A stretch of 64,000 nucleotides of DNA from positions 576 through 64,575 of the forward strand of contig NZ_AYZE01000010.1 in the NCBI RefSeq assembly GCF_001436735.1, given 5' to 3'. Under the pieces are notes generated by a model. That model was not told where the DNA came from. It worked only from the letters and a program-made list of their open reading frames with translations, and did no database searches. The stretch comes from Liquorilactobacillus cacaonum DSM 21116. GTDB taxonomy: Bacteria; Bacillota; Bacilli; Lactobacillales; Lactobacillaceae. This document shows positions 6,865-14,721 of this stretch, in pieces. Made by a program: the position numbers and the translations under genes. Position 1 is the stretch's first letter, and each line of letters starts with the position of its first letter.

Positions 6865-7037
6865 AAAAAGTTGGTATTGGATTGCTTATAGGAATGATTC
6901 TTACTAAGGCATTGAATGTTTCAACTGTTTATGTGGGTTACACCATAGCTACCCTTTTGTTTGCAGGAATGACATTTTGTATAGGTGGATATATAAGCAT
7001 GATTGCATTCAAAGATGATAGTAGTCATAACAAATAA
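6861..7037 (+). CDS. Small two-helix membrane protein
   Basis: 58 aa with two hydrophobic helices (VGIGLLIGMILTKAL and VGYTIATLLFAGMTFCIGG) and a short charged C-terminus. It is coupled by ATGA overlap to the 27-residue peptide before it. Function unknown. The pair could be an early holin-like or exclusion function, but nothing in the sequence decides this. Confidence 0.6.
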   Translation: MKKVGIGLLIGMILTKALNVSTVYVGYTIATLLFAGMTFCIGGYISMIAFKDDSSHNK

Positions 7038-7087
7038 AAAAGAGCCTACCTGGAATAGGCCCTACTACACTACAAGGTAATTATAGC

Positions 7088-7828
7088 ATGGAAAATGAAA
7101 GATACGAAGGACATGTTGTATCAATAAAAAAAGACTTAGTAACGTTCAGGATTGATGAAATAGATAGCATGATTAAGCTGCTAAAAAAAGGCAGAGTTCA
7201 TTTTGATTTAACAGAACATGAACCAGAACAGATTACAGGAATTCAGCGTAGAAAAGCTTACGCAATGATTCATGATATCGGAATGGCACAGGGATGTGAA
7301 CAGAGCTATGAGTTCCAAAAACTTAAAGTTGATCTAAAAGATTCATTTTGCCGGAAGAGTGGATATGGTTCTTTTAGCTTGAGTAATTGCAGTAAATATG
7401 TGGCAACTGATTTCATCTCATGGTTAGTCGAATTGTGTTTCTTTAAAGGTATACCATTTCAGTTTAAAGACCTGGTAAATACGTTCGATACAGAGCGCCA
7501 AGTCTTTCTGTGTTTGGTGCACAAAAGATGTACAGTGTGTGGCCAGACTAATAATATTCAGATTAATCATGAAGACACAGTTGGCATGGGAAATGACAGA
7601 AAACATCTTAACCATCGTAATCATAGGCTAGAAGCATTATGTAGTTATCATCATTTAGAATTTCATAGACTAGGCTCTAAATCTTTCTTTGATAAGTACC
7701 ATTTTCACGGCACAAAATTGAGGGATGAACAACTAATTGCATTGAAACTAATGTCGCAAAAACAAATGCAAGAGTTTGATGAAGAATATGAACGTGAAAA
7801 ACTTGCTAGGAGGAACATTGATGAATAA
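7088..7828 (+). CDS. Putative HNHc nuclease (early module)
   Basis: 246 aa. The C-terminal half carries a zinc-binding HNH nuclease: CTVCG, then INHED and HRNHRLEALCSYHHLEFH. The N-terminal half is a phage-specific region of unknown role. This family is commonly placed directly before single-stranded DNA binding protein genes in lactobacillus and lactococcal phages, as here, where the stop overlaps the SSB start by 8 nt. It probably acts in phage recombination or replication, and is distinct from the packaging HNH enzyme at 13783. Confidence 0.82.
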   Translation: MENERYEGHVVSIKKDLVTFRIDEIDSMIKLLKKGRVHFDLTEHEPEQITGIQRRKAYAMIHDIGMAQGCEQSYEFQKLKVDLKDSFCRKSGYGSFSLSNCSKYVATDFISWLVELCFFKGIPFQFKDLVNTFDTERQVFLCLVHKRCTVCGQTNNIQINHEDTVGMGNDRKHLNHRNHRLEALCSYHHLEFHRLGSKSFFDKYHFHGTKLRDEQLIALKLMSQKQMQEFDEEYEREKLARRNIDE

Positions 7829-8255
7829 GGCAACCATTATTGGGAGATTAACACGTGACCCAGATTTGAAATATACACAGAGTGGAATAGCAGTAGCAGC
7901 GTTCACGGTTGCTGTAAATCGAAGGTATACCAATCAACAAGGAGAACGTGAAGCGGATTTTATAAATTGTGTGATTTGGCGAAAGGCTGCGGAGATTTTT
8001 TGCAACTACACACATAAAGGATCTTTGGTTGGTGTTGATGGACATCTGCAAACGAGATCATACGACGCACAAGATGGGCATAAGGTATTTATTACAGAAT
8101 TGGTGATAGATGAATTTGATTTTCTCGAGACGAAAAAACAGGCGGAACAAAATCATGACCAAATTAGTCAAAATTATGTACAGAATCAAGCAGTAGATGT
8201 ATTTGAAGCTAATGGTCAACAAATAGATATTAGTGATGAAGATTTACCATTTTAA
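7821..8255 (+). CDS. ssb: Phage single-stranded DNA binding protein
   Basis: 144 aa OB-fold SSB: MNKATIIGRLTRDPDLKYT, VAVNRRYTNQQGE, DFINCVIWRKAAE, and an acidic C-terminal tip DISDEDLPF that recruits partner proteins. The ATG at 7821 has AGGAGG 8 nt upstream and lies inside the end of the HNH gene. It coats ssDNA during phage replication and recombination. The linker is shorter than in host SSBs, as is usual for phage versions. Confidence 0.95.
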   Translation: MNKATIIGRLTRDPDLKYTQSGIAVAAFTVAVNRRYTNQQGEREADFINCVIWRKAAEIFCNYTHKGSLVGVDGHLQTRSYDAQDGHKVFITELVIDEFDFLETKKQAEQNHDQISQNYVQNQAVDVFEANGQQIDISDEDLPF

Positions 8256-8272
8256 TTTTGGGGAGTGTAGAA

Positions 8273-9181
8273 ATGCAAGATCAACAACCTAGTTATTATT
8301 CAATTTTAACAGCGAACGTGAGGTATGATAAAAACCTTTCGGATAGTGAAAAAATACTATATAGCGAAATAACAGCACTTTCAGTTAAAGCTGGTTACTG
8401 TTTTGCAACAAACAGTCATCTAGCAAAATTATATGATATATCGAAAGTCACAGTGTCTAGGAGAATCAATCATTTAAAGGAATTAGGGTATCTAAAAGTA
8501 GTGGTTATTAGGGATGAGAATCAACAAATAAAGAGGAGAGAAATATACCCAATTACTGACCCTATTATCAAAACTGATAATACCCCTATTATCAATCCTG
8601 CAGGGGAGAGTATTAACAAGATTGATGATACCCCTATTATCAGAACTGATAAAGGTAGTATTACAAGTATTAACATTACAAGTATTAATAAAGAAGTAGA
8701 AGAAGATGCCCCTCAAAATAATGAATCTGAATCTCATGTTTCAGAGAAAAAATCATTTGAACTTTGGCAAAATAATTGGGGATTTCCAAATGCAATTGCT
8801 CAGCAAGACTTGCATGAATGGATTAATGATTTTGGGGATGAACTTGTAACTCACGCTATCGAATATGCTTTAAGGTCGAATGTTACTGCAAGAGGTGCTG
8901 ATAGGTATTTGTGGAAAGTGTTTGATGATTACAAGAAATACAAAGTTACGACGGTTGAACAAGCCTTGAAGAAAGAAGAGGAACATCAGCAACAAAGTTC
9001 GAGAGAGTATGCAGCTGAAAAGACTAGAAAAAAAAATTACCGGCAACCAGTCCAAAAAGAGAAATTACCTGATTGGGCAGAAAATGGGTACGTCGCTGAA
9101 AAAAAGGAATCTGAGATGAGTGATGAGGGACGAGAAGAATTGAAAAAGAGGCTGGCAACGTTTAAGAGAAAAGAAATCTAG
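8273..9181 (+). CDS. Replication initiator, HTH + DnaD-like domain
   Basis: 302 aa. The N-terminal winged HTH (about residues 1-90, ILYSEITALSVKAGYCFATNSHLAKLYDISKVTVSRRINHLKE, in two parts) resembles phage RepA-N/DnaD initiators. A repetitive linker (about 95-145) is encoded by 24-bp iteron-like repeats. The C-terminal DnaD-like helical region (about 160-225) runs from WQNNWGFPNAIAQQDL to ADRYLWKVFDDYKKYK and is followed by a charged tail. It would bind repeats in its own gene and load the host helicase. The ATG at 8273 follows GGGGAG. An upstream TTG overlaps that site. Confidence 0.8.
   Translation: MQDQQPSYYSILTANVRYDKNLSDSEKILYSEITALSVKAGYCFATNSHLAKLYDISKVTVSRRINHLKELGYLKVVVIRDENQQIKRREIYPITDPIIKTDNTPIINPAGESINKIDDTPIIRTDKGSITSINITSINKEVEEDAPQNNESESHVSEKKSFELWQNNWGFPNAIAQQDLHEWINDFGDELVTHAIEYALRSNVTARGADRYLWKVFDDYKKYKVTTVEQALKKEEEHQQQSSREYAAEKTRKKNYRQPVQKEKLPDWAENGYVAEKKESEMSDEGREELKKRLATFKRKEI
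8559..8689. repeat. Iteron-like repeats in the replication gene, candidate phage origin
   Basis: CCTATTATCA starts at 8561, 8585 and 8633, that is at 24 and 48 bp, with degenerate copies (AGTATTAACA-like) near 8609 and 8657. TTATCA/TGATAA dyads overlap two copies. A 15-bp tandem repeat beginning ATTACAAGTATTAA follows at 8660 and 8675. Repeats inside the initiator gene are the usual position of theta origins in such phages. Confidence 0.6.
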
Positions 9182-9192
9182 GAGGAATAAAC

Positions 9193-9606
9193 ATGTCAAA
9201 ACAAATTAATTTTGATTTATCAGCTGTTGCTGAAGGTGGATTGCAAGAAAAGTTGGATAGAGCACTTGATCAAGTAACAGAAAACATTATGGATCCCAAC
9301 ACGGACCAAACAAAGAAAAGAAAAATAACAATCAATTTAGTATTTGAACCTTCAAAATCAGGGGATGCAGTAGATGTTGATATTCAAACCAAGATTAGCC
9401 TAGTCCCAGAAACTGGAGTAGGAACGACAATGTTGATTGGGCGTGATGGCAAAGGAAAGGCGGTGGTCAATGAGCTTAAGTCAGGAACGCCAGGACAAAC
9501 TTTTATTGACCCAGATGATGGAGAAGTAAAGACAGATACAGGAGTACCAGTTGCGGACATTGAGAAAGAACAAAAAGTCATTGATTTACAAAAAAAGAAA
9601 GGTTAG
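9193..9606 (+). CDS. Replication-terminator-like phage protein
   Basis: 137 aa, mostly beta-strand prediction, with an acidic C-terminal third. I recall similar proteins in lactobacillus phages being annotated as replication terminator protein; the support for that activity is weak. It opens with MSKQINFDLSAVAEGGLQEK after AGGAGG. It lies 11 nt behind the initiator and 10 nt before the next gene, in a tight early operon. Confidence 0.6.
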   Translation: MSKQINFDLSAVAEGGLQEKLDRALDQVTENIMDPNTDQTKKRKITINLVFEPSKSGDAVDVDIQTKISLVPETGVGTTMLIGRDGKGKAVVNELKSGTPGQTFIDPDDGEVKTDTGVPVADIEKEQKVIDLQKKKG

Positions 9607-9616
9607 GTAATCAAAA

Positions 9617-10375
9617 ATGGAATTAAGAGAACTTGAAGGATTAACGGAATTAGCAAGAGAAGCAGAAGGTAAAAAGACTTTTGAAGTGAACGGGAGAACT
9701 TACTTTATTGACGGACGTGGAGATTTAGAAGTTGTAAAGGAAACCAGCATCCCTCAAAGCCCAGTGACTTTGCATACACTTACAGGATTGCTTGATTACA
9801 TTGTTGCCGAAAATAAGAGTGTTCCAACTTCAGCCGAAATAGCAATGCCTTTAGTTGGTGCAAGATTACGGATTGATGATCCTACAACAGTTTATCTTGA
9901 AGGATCACTTGATGAATATGGGAGACGTCCTGTACAAGCAATTGCAAAATTTAAAACACCTAATTTTGAATTTAATAACTGGTATGACCAAGAGGAAATG
10001 AATATCTCAATGCAATCATCTTTTGTTAAGACGGATGACCGAGATGTAATTCTACAAGTCATTGGTAACTTAAAGGAAAGTGATGTTAAACAAGCCTCTG
10101 ATGATGGAGTAACACAGCAAGTCCAAATTAAGTCAGGAGTTGCGAGTGTTGCTGATGTAAAAGTTCCTAATCCAGTTTTACTCGCACCTTATCGAACATT
10201 CTTAGAGGTTAAACAACCTGAAAGCAAATTTATTTTCAGAATGCGTTCAGGAATGATGTCGGCCATCTTTGAAGCTGATGGTGGGATGTGGAAGATTGAA
10301 GCTGCTGCACTTATAAAGCAGTTCCTTGAAGGAGAATTAAAAGAACTAGGTTTGGAACTTAAAGTAATTGCTTAA
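9617..10375 (+). CDS. Conserved early phage protein, function unknown (possibly DUF2303-like)
   Basis: 252 aa soluble protein. Visible features are an N-terminal helical part, a beta-rich middle containing VYLEGSLDEYGRRPVQAIA, and a C-terminal part with LEVKQPESKFIFRMRSG and GMWKIEAAALIKQFLEGEL. The C-terminal pattern resembles DUF2303-type phage proteins, but I am not certain of the assignment. It ends the replication gene block before a structured intergenic segment. Confidence 0.55.
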   Translation: MELRELEGLTELAREAEGKKTFEVNGRTYFIDGRGDLEVVKETSIPQSPVTLHTLTGLLDYIVAENKSVPTSAEIAMPLVGARLRIDDPTTVYLEGSLDEYGRRPVQAIAKFKTPNFEFNNWYDQEEMNISMQSSFVKTDDRDVILQVIGNLKESDVKQASDDGVTQQVQIKSGVASVADVKVPNPVLLAPYRTFLEVKQPESKFIFRMRSGMMSAIFEADGGMWKIEAAALIKQFLEGELKELGLELKVIA

Positions 10376-10385
10376 TTAGCAAAGC

Positions 10386-10429
10386 TCTCACGTTAGAGGA
10401 TAGTTACCTGGTCGCTCCAGGGCGTGAGA
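10386..10429 (+). other. Bulged hairpin in intergenic leader
   Basis: TCTCACG (10386-10392) pairs with CGTGAGA (10423-10429), enclosing CCTGG-TCGCT-CCAGG. No T-tract follows, so it does not look like a terminator. It lies in the 88-nt leader of the next gene (TTG start) and could control its translation. Confidence 0.45.
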
Positions 10430-10463
10430 ATAACCGGTTAAAAAATAATAAGGGGATGTAAAT

Positions 10464-10667
10464 TTGGAAAAACATATTTTTGTAGATGTGAATGGTGAAA
10501 TTTTAAAAGTTGGTGACAAGATGATTTATAACGACAAAGAACAGTTTGTTATTACGAAAATTCTTAAGGGGGCACTGATTGCGCTTGGTGGTGAGGAAGA
10601 CACAATATGGACTAATCGAGTGTTCGACCGTGTAACAGTAGCTAATTTGTGTGAAAAGGTGGCTTAA
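10464..10667 (+). CDS. Small hypothetical phage protein
   Basis: 67 aa. The middle, VDVNGEILKVGDKMIYNDKEQFVITKILKGALIAL, suggests a small beta-barrel. It starts at TTG after AGGGGATG. It is followed 3 nt later by another short gene in the same operon. The 48-aa gene at 11235 has a similar strand pattern (GEKVIWQKQEYEVTEI), so the two may be distant relatives. No function is known. Confidence 0.6.
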   Translation: MEKHIFVDVNGEILKVGDKMIYNDKEQFVITKILKGALIALGGEEDTIWTNRVFDRVTVANLCEKVA

Positions 10668-10670
10668 CCT

Positions 10671-11039
10671 ATGACGGTTCTTAATTACGAGAAATATAAA
10701 CTGAGTGATCACGCTTTTGAGAGAATCCAAGCGAGATTTAACATCCCTCGTGGTGAAGCCTATGGGTGGTTGAGAAGACTTCTTGAGAATGCTGAATTTG
10801 TAAAAGTGGATAAACAGGGATGTGAGCTGTACAAACTCAAAGAAATAAGGATCGTTGTTAATCCTATAACTCATTTTGTAGTTACTGTCTATCAAGCTGA
10901 TACATTGCAGGACCAGTATTACAGAGAAATGACTGAACTAATGATGAATGCATTAGGTATCAAGGATAAAGAAGCCGAGGCATTGAAGAAAAAGACGTGG
11001 AAGTTCTTTTTAGAAAGACAAACTGGAAAGGGAAAGTGA
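10671..11039 (+). CDS. Hypothetical phage protein
   Basis: 122 aa. The N-terminus (YKLSDHAFERIQARFNIPRG) and the strand IRIVVNPITHFVVTVY are reminiscent of the small alpha/beta DUF4258/RelE-like fold, but the similarity is weak and no catalytic set can be named. It is a member of the middle-early operon, 3 nt after the preceding gene and 1 nt before the next. Confidence 0.55.
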   Translation: MTVLNYEKYKLSDHAFERIQARFNIPRGEAYGWLRRLLENAEFVKVDKQGCELYKLKEIRIVVNPITHFVVTVYQADTLQDQYYREMTELMMNALGIKDKEAEALKKKTWKFFLERQTGKGK

Positions 11040-11040
11040 A

Positions 11041-11232
11041 ATGAGTGAAACTGCAGTCATGGCAATAAAAAGACTAGTTAACCAGCACAAATTTCCAAAT
11101 ACAGTTTTAAAAGATGTTTTGGGAAGATTACAAAGTAACGCACTTGGAAACAATGATGAACAAGCAAAGGAATCATACACTTGGCAGCAAGTTAGATTCC
11201 TAGAAAATTGGTTGAGATTGAAAGGTGAATAA
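11041..11232 (+). CDS. Small helical phage protein (possibly DUF6877-like)
   Basis: 63 aa, all-helical. The core VLKDVLGRLQSNAL and the C-terminal RFLENWLRLKGE resemble small phage proteins grouped as DUF6877. The assignment is from memory of the motif. It is tightly packed between neighbours of the same operon. Role unknown. Confidence 0.55.
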   Translation: MSETAVMAIKRLVNQHKFPNTVLKDVLGRLQSNALGNNDEQAKESYTWQQVRFLENWLRLKGE

Positions 11233-11234
11233 AC

Positions 11235-11381
11235 ATGTTTGAGACAGGTGAAAAAGTAATTTGGCAGAAACAAGAGTACGAAGTAACAGAAATCAGTGAT
11301 AATTTACCGATTCCTGTTTTGGTGATTGAGGCAGGGGATGAATTGTACAGAGTTCCCGCAGTTCAGGTTAAGAAGGTGTAA
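11235..11381 (+). CDS. Small hypothetical phage protein
   Basis: 48 aa, MFETGEKVIWQKQEYEVTEI followed by strands LPIPVLVIEAGDELYRVPAVQV: a predicted small beta-barrel. It begins 2 nt after the previous stop and ends 2 nt before the GTG of the ArpU-like gene. The weak upstream site (AAAGGTG) is embedded in the previous gene, which suggests translational coupling. Confidence 0.6.
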   Translation: MFETGEKVIWQKQEYEVTEISDNLPIPVLVIEAGDELYRVPAVQVKKV

Positions 11382-11383
11382 AT

Positions 11384-11746
11384 GTGGAAACTTCAACGTT
11401 TAATTACATTGCTCAAATAATCAGTGAATACCCAATAACAGATATGTATATCGGACGTCTTGAGAAGGAAAAAGAAATAACGGTAGTGAAACATAAGGAA
11501 CTTGTGTATTTGAGAGACAATCAAAGAGCAGTGGGAAGAGTTTTAAAGAAATGTATCACATCTGTAGGCAAGGGAGTATTTGATAACATTACATATGACA
11601 TCATATACGAACTATACTTGCGAGAAACAGCAATTCTTAATTTAGACGGAATTGCAAACAAAACACATTTATCTGTTAGCCAAGTAAAAAAACGGAGACA
11701 AGCATTTTTCAAAGAAGTTGCAAGGGAACGAGGAATTAGAATCTAA
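11384..11746 (+). CDS. ArpU/RinA-like late transcription regulator
   Basis: 120 aa. The C-terminal HTH, LNLDGIANKTHLSVSQVKKR, resembles sigma-70 region 4-like domains of the ArpU/RinA late-gene activators of Gram-positive phages. It is the last gene before the terminator at 11787, exactly where such activators sit ahead of the packaging and structural genes. It starts at GTG 11384. It is the best candidate to act on the four repeated elements in the late region (14667, 17342, 28368, 34229); that link is inferred. Confidence 0.7.
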   Translation: METSTFNYIAQIISEYPITDMYIGRLEKEKEITVVKHKELVYLRDNQRAVGRVLKKCITSVGKGVFDNITYDIIYELYLRETAILNLDGIANKTHLSVSQVKKRRQAFFKEVARERGIRI

Positions 11747-11786
11747 GATGAGTTATTTTAGATGATTGACATCTTAGTATGAATTT

Positions 11787-11815
11787 AGCCGACTAGAGAT
11801 AGTCGGCTTTTTATT
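11787..11815 (+). terminator. Rho-independent terminator of the early operon
   Basis: AGCCGACT/AGTCGGCT stem with a 6-nt loop, then TTTTTATTT. Confidence 0.88.
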
Positions 11816-11880
11816 TACATTTTCATGGTTCAGTAGTTTAATTACACTTGTTAAAATGTTTTTAATTAAGGGGTGTTATC

Positions 11881-12684
11881 ATGAGTTTAAAAAGTACGAT
11901 AAAGGATTGTCAAACATTAATTGAATTTGACAATGGGGATGTTTTAAAAGAAAAGGATATTGTTATTTTTAGTTTATTTTCTGGACTGAATGAAAAAGCA
12001 AAGACAATTAATGTGTTGGATGAAGCCAAACAGTATTCTGATTTTTCAATAATTGTAAGAAGTTTCATAGAACAACTTTCATATTTAAATTATATTTTGA
12101 AAGAAAACACAGTAAATAGAGCACAAATGTATTTGATGTTCCAAAAATATAATGACTGCTTAAAGGTTAAAAAATATATTGAATTACCTACAGCAAACAA
12201 AGATGAGGTTGAAAAGTTTAAGGAGAAAATTAATATCAAAATAAAGAAAGATGATGGTAATTTCAATTCCTTTGAAGACCAATTTAATTATTTTGAAGCT
12301 AAGTATATTGAACTGTTGCCACCAGATACTAAACCAGAGCGTACAAGTTGGTATAGTGTTGAAAATAATAAAAAAAATGGAATCAATAATTTTAGAGAAT
12401 TAATGAATGATTTAGAAATGTTACCGGTATATTTGGGATTATACGCTACTATGTCCAATGCCGTGCATGGTTCGGATGCTACTAGTCATTTTGAAGTTAT
12501 TGATGAAAATACTTTCGGTTATGTAGTTAATGATATGAATGAAATTGTTGAAATGGTTGATGCTTATTTAAGGTCAGAGTTCATTTCTGTTGCCAAATAT
12601 TACCGAATATTAAACAAAGGTAAATTTAAAGCGATATATGAGAAGTTTAAAATAAACGCATCTTTTAATTTGAAAAATTTTTAA
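11881..12684 (+). CDS. Accessory (moron) protein, possibly DUF5677-like
   Basis: 267 aa, mainly helical. The block YSDFSIIVRSFIEQLSYLNYILKEN and the S-x-x-V-H motif in YATMSNAVHGSDATSHF resemble DUF5677-type and abortive-infection-related helical proteins. The family call is tentative. It is insulated: a terminator lies 66 bp upstream and another just downstream, with its own AAGGGGTG ribosome binding site. Its A/T-rich Lys/Asn composition differs from its neighbours. This is typical of a moron expressed from a prophage for the benefit of the lysogen. A defence or superinfection role is a hypothesis. Confidence 0.6.
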   Translation: MSLKSTIKDCQTLIEFDNGDVLKEKDIVIFSLFSGLNEKAKTINVLDEAKQYSDFSIIVRSFIEQLSYLNYILKENTVNRAQMYLMFQKYNDCLKVKKYIELPTANKDEVEKFKEKINIKIKKDDGNFNSFEDQFNYFEAKYIELLPPDTKPERTSWYSVENNKKNGINNFRELMNDLEMLPVYLGLYATMSNAVHGSDATSHFEVIDENTFGYVVNDMNEIVEMVDAYLRSEFISVAKYYRILNKGKFKAIYEKFKINASFNLKNF

Positions 12685-12693
12685 TGAGTTTAT

Positions 12694-12717
12694 AGCGGCA
12701 ATTTTGCTGCTTTTTTT
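12694..12717 (+). terminator. Terminator of the accessory gene
   Basis: AGCGGCA/TGCTGCT with loop ATTT, then TTTTTTT. Confidence 0.85.
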
Positions 12718-12827
12718 GTGCCCAAAACGAGCCAAATATGAGCCGTTTAACAACTATTTAAGTATTAGAATAATAATTGTTCCTGAGGAGAAAGCTTTGG
12801 TTGATTACTAAAGTGGGGTATTAAAAT

Positions 12828-12966
12828 GGCATAGCATGATCTATGCCGGGTAGCTCCGTTATCTGCTAAGTGGTCGTCGGGACCACATACATAGTTGAAT
12901 AAATTTGGGTAAGCTCCGTTAATGGCTGAGAAAAAGGATGACTATGATAGCCATCCTTTTTTGTTT
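12828..12966 (+). ncRNA. Candidate structured phage RNA with its own terminator
   Basis: This non-coding stretch has hairpin GGCATAG/CTATGCC (12828-12847), hairpin GTGGTC/GACCAC (12870-12886), two identical GCTCCGTTA boxes exactly 60 nt apart (12853, 12913), each able to close a small AGC...GCT loop, and a final terminator AAGGATG/CATCCTT with a T-run (12934-12966). It could be a small RNA or a leader of the packaging operon. It is not a recognisable tRNA. Confidence 0.5.
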
Positions 12967-12982
12967 AGAAAGGTGATAGCAA

Positions 12983-13786
12983 ATGAGTCTAAGTGGTGAA
13001 TATGTAGAAAAGCTGAGGTCAATTGATAGTTATCAAGTAGCAGTTCATAAATTAATGAACAGGCTTAATTTGAAGAACTATGAAGCGGACCAACTCTTAT
13101 ACATTCAACTAACAGAGCATAGACTCAAAACATTTGATGAAGAAGTATTGTTAATCAAAATTGATGAACAAGATGTAAGACTCAAATGGGCTATCACATA
13201 TGCATGCAGGGATGTGACACGTAGAGAGTATGCAGATAGAAAAAAGCAGGAGAACATAAAGCAATCAGAAGTAATCAACTTAGATAGGCCAGACAGGCTC
13301 ACAGAGCATGACTTAAACAGCATACTCAATCTTATACCTAAGTTGTTTAAAAACCATTTCACAGCTCAGTGGTGCATCTCAGTTCTTGAGTATGGAGAAA
13401 TTGAGACAAGAGAAAATTTTAATATGACGAAACGTCAATTCAGCGACAAACTCTATCAAGTTGAATTGTATTGCAAGAAACACAGAGAAAAGATGGTGAA
13501 CATGGTCCTATCAAAACAACAGCAAGATTTCTTAGAGGAAGAAGCAACACTCAGGAAATTCATTGAGACGGTTGAGAGAGAAGATTTTAGGGATGAAGAC
13601 TTCAATGAACTGATTGAAGAACATTATGAATTTATTGATGATGTTATTGGATGCATCCCTCGATTGCAACAACCTAAGCTTTTGCTAGAAGATTTTAAAA
13701 CATGTAGCAGCATTGATAAATACAAGTTAGTCAATCGTTTGTATGAACGTTTAGACGAACTAGAAAGGAAGATGATTGAACAATGA
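12983..13786 (+). CDS. Hypothetical phage protein upstream of HNH endonuclease
   Basis: 267 aa, rich in charged helices, with the HTH-like segment ILEYGEIETRENFNM-TKRQFSDKLYQVE around residues 135-165. Its position right before the packaging HNH gene (ATGA overlap) is shared with many lactobacillus phages, where the homologue is unnamed. It could be a sigma-like regulator or packaging accessory. No function is assigned. Confidence 0.65.
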   Translation: MSLSGEYVEKLRSIDSYQVAVHKLMNRLNLKNYEADQLLYIQLTEHRLKTFDEEVLLIKIDEQDVRLKWAITYACRDVTRREYADRKKQENIKQSEVINLDRPDRLTEHDLNSILNLIPKLFKNHFTAQWCISVLEYGEIETRENFNMTKRQFSDKLYQVELYCKKHREKMVNMVLSKQQQDFLEEEATLRKFIETVEREDFRDEDFNELIEEHYEFIDDVIGCIPRLQQPKLLLEDFKTCSSIDKYKLVNRLYERLDELERKMIEQ

Positions 13787-14274
13787 GCAGAGTACATTAT
13801 TGTCAACAGAACTTCTGTAGAGAACTGATCCCAGTTAAGGAAAGATATTGCAGTGAACACGCAAAATTACACAAGAAATATTCAAGCGTAACTGATGAGC
13901 AGCGCAAAGCATTATACAAGTCCTATAACAATCAACAGCGTAATAGACAAGCTGATGCATTCTATCAAGGCAGACGTTGGAAGAAAGTAAGAGACACAGT
14001 ATTTGTTAGAGATATGGCAACATGCCAAGTATGTGGGAATGTACTACAGACTAAGATAGTTGATCATATAGTAAGACGAGATTTATTAGCAGGATTAGAA
14101 CAATATGATATGAATAACCTTTGGTGTCTATGTGGTAGGTGCCACAACATCAAGACAAAGCTAGAACAATCTATGTTGGCCAAGCCAAATGGTAAGAACA
14201 AGTTGAAACATATTAGCAAAGATAATTGGATTAAGTATATTAAGGAGCGGATGAATAATGAGAACAAAAGATAA
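13783..14274 (+). CDS. HNH endonuclease of the packaging module
   Basis: 163 aa. N-terminal CQQNFCRELIPVKERYCSEH looks like a zinc-ribbon. The HNH core is RRWKKVRDTVFVRDMATCQVCG, KIVDHIVRRDLL and NLWCLCGRCHNIKTK. HNH proteins next to terminase in HK97-type phages are required with TerL for cos cleavage (shown for HK97 gp74 and relatives). The start overlaps the upstream gene by ATGA. Confidence 0.9.
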   Translation: MSRVHYCQQNFCRELIPVKERYCSEHAKLHKKYSSVTDEQRKALYKSYNNQQRNRQADAFYQGRRWKKVRDTVFVRDMATCQVCGNVLQTKIVDHIVRRDLLAGLEQYDMNNLWCLCGRCHNIKTKLEQSMLAKPNGKNKLKHISKDNWIKYIKERMNNENKR

Positions 14275-14428
14275 AGATGAGTTGTTGATGAACTTAGCAA
14301 AGCGAGTTAATAAATTAGAAGATAAAGTATTCAAGGATGATACTCAAGAAGATAAGCAAACAACTGGGGATGAAGTTAAGAAGACAACAAGAACTACTCG
14401 TAAGACAGCAACTAAGAAAGAGGAATAA
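14258..14428 (+). CDS. Small highly charged phage protein
   Basis: 56 aa, MRTKDKDELLMNLAKRVNKLEDKVFK followed in two parts by an acidic stretch and a basic Thr/Arg/Lys tail (TTRTTRKTATKKEE). The C-terminal tail resembles a nucleic-acid binding segment. It overlaps the end of the HNH gene and is followed 2 nt later by the next gene. Function unknown. Confidence 0.55.
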   Translation: MRTKDKDELLMNLAKRVNKLEDKVFKDDTQEDKQTTGDEVKKTTRTTRKTATKKEE

Positions 14429-14430
14429 GC

Positions 14431-14721
14431 ATGAGTAATGACATTGCTATAGCTATAACTAAACAAGAACAAGATAAGTTTAAAGTAGCAATAACTAAAG
14501 ACGTTACTATCAACGAGTTGGAGATTTATACTGCAAGACTTGCTTATTATTTGGCAAAGAGATGGGCAGAACTGAAGAAGATTAGTCTTGAAGAATCGGC
14601 AGAACAAGTTGCTATTACAATTGAAAGCCAAATAAATATTTGGGAATCCGAAAAACATGATAAAAAATCACGTGTTAAACACGTTAATAATACTGAAGAG
14701 ATAAAACACAAGAAAAACTAA
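14431..14721 (+). CDS. Hypothetical phage protein
   Basis: 96 aa, helical, with no recognised domain. Its 3' end (residues about 79-88, KSRVKHVNNT) is encoded by the first copy of the 26-bp late-region element. The same element encodes a similar peptide (KSRSTDVNSN) near the end of the tape measure gene, although the proteins are unrelated. So the DNA is constrained there, not the protein. Confidence 0.6.
   Translation: MSNDIAIAITKQEQDKFKVAITKDVTINELEIYTARLAYYLAKRWAELKKISLEESAEQVAITIESQINIWESEKHDKKSRVKHVNNTEEIKHKKN
14667..14692 (+). promoter_or_regulatory. Late-region element copy 1
   Basis: TCACGT-N7-ACGTTAATAATA. In this copy the dyad is nearly perfect (ACGTGTT-A-AACACGT). It lies about 220 bp upstream of the small terminase start. 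Confidence 0.7.

Noticed and set aside
12828..12900. tRNA-like region ahead of the packaging genes
   Set aside because: Hairpins are present but there is no acceptor stem, T arm or anticodon arrangement of a tRNA.
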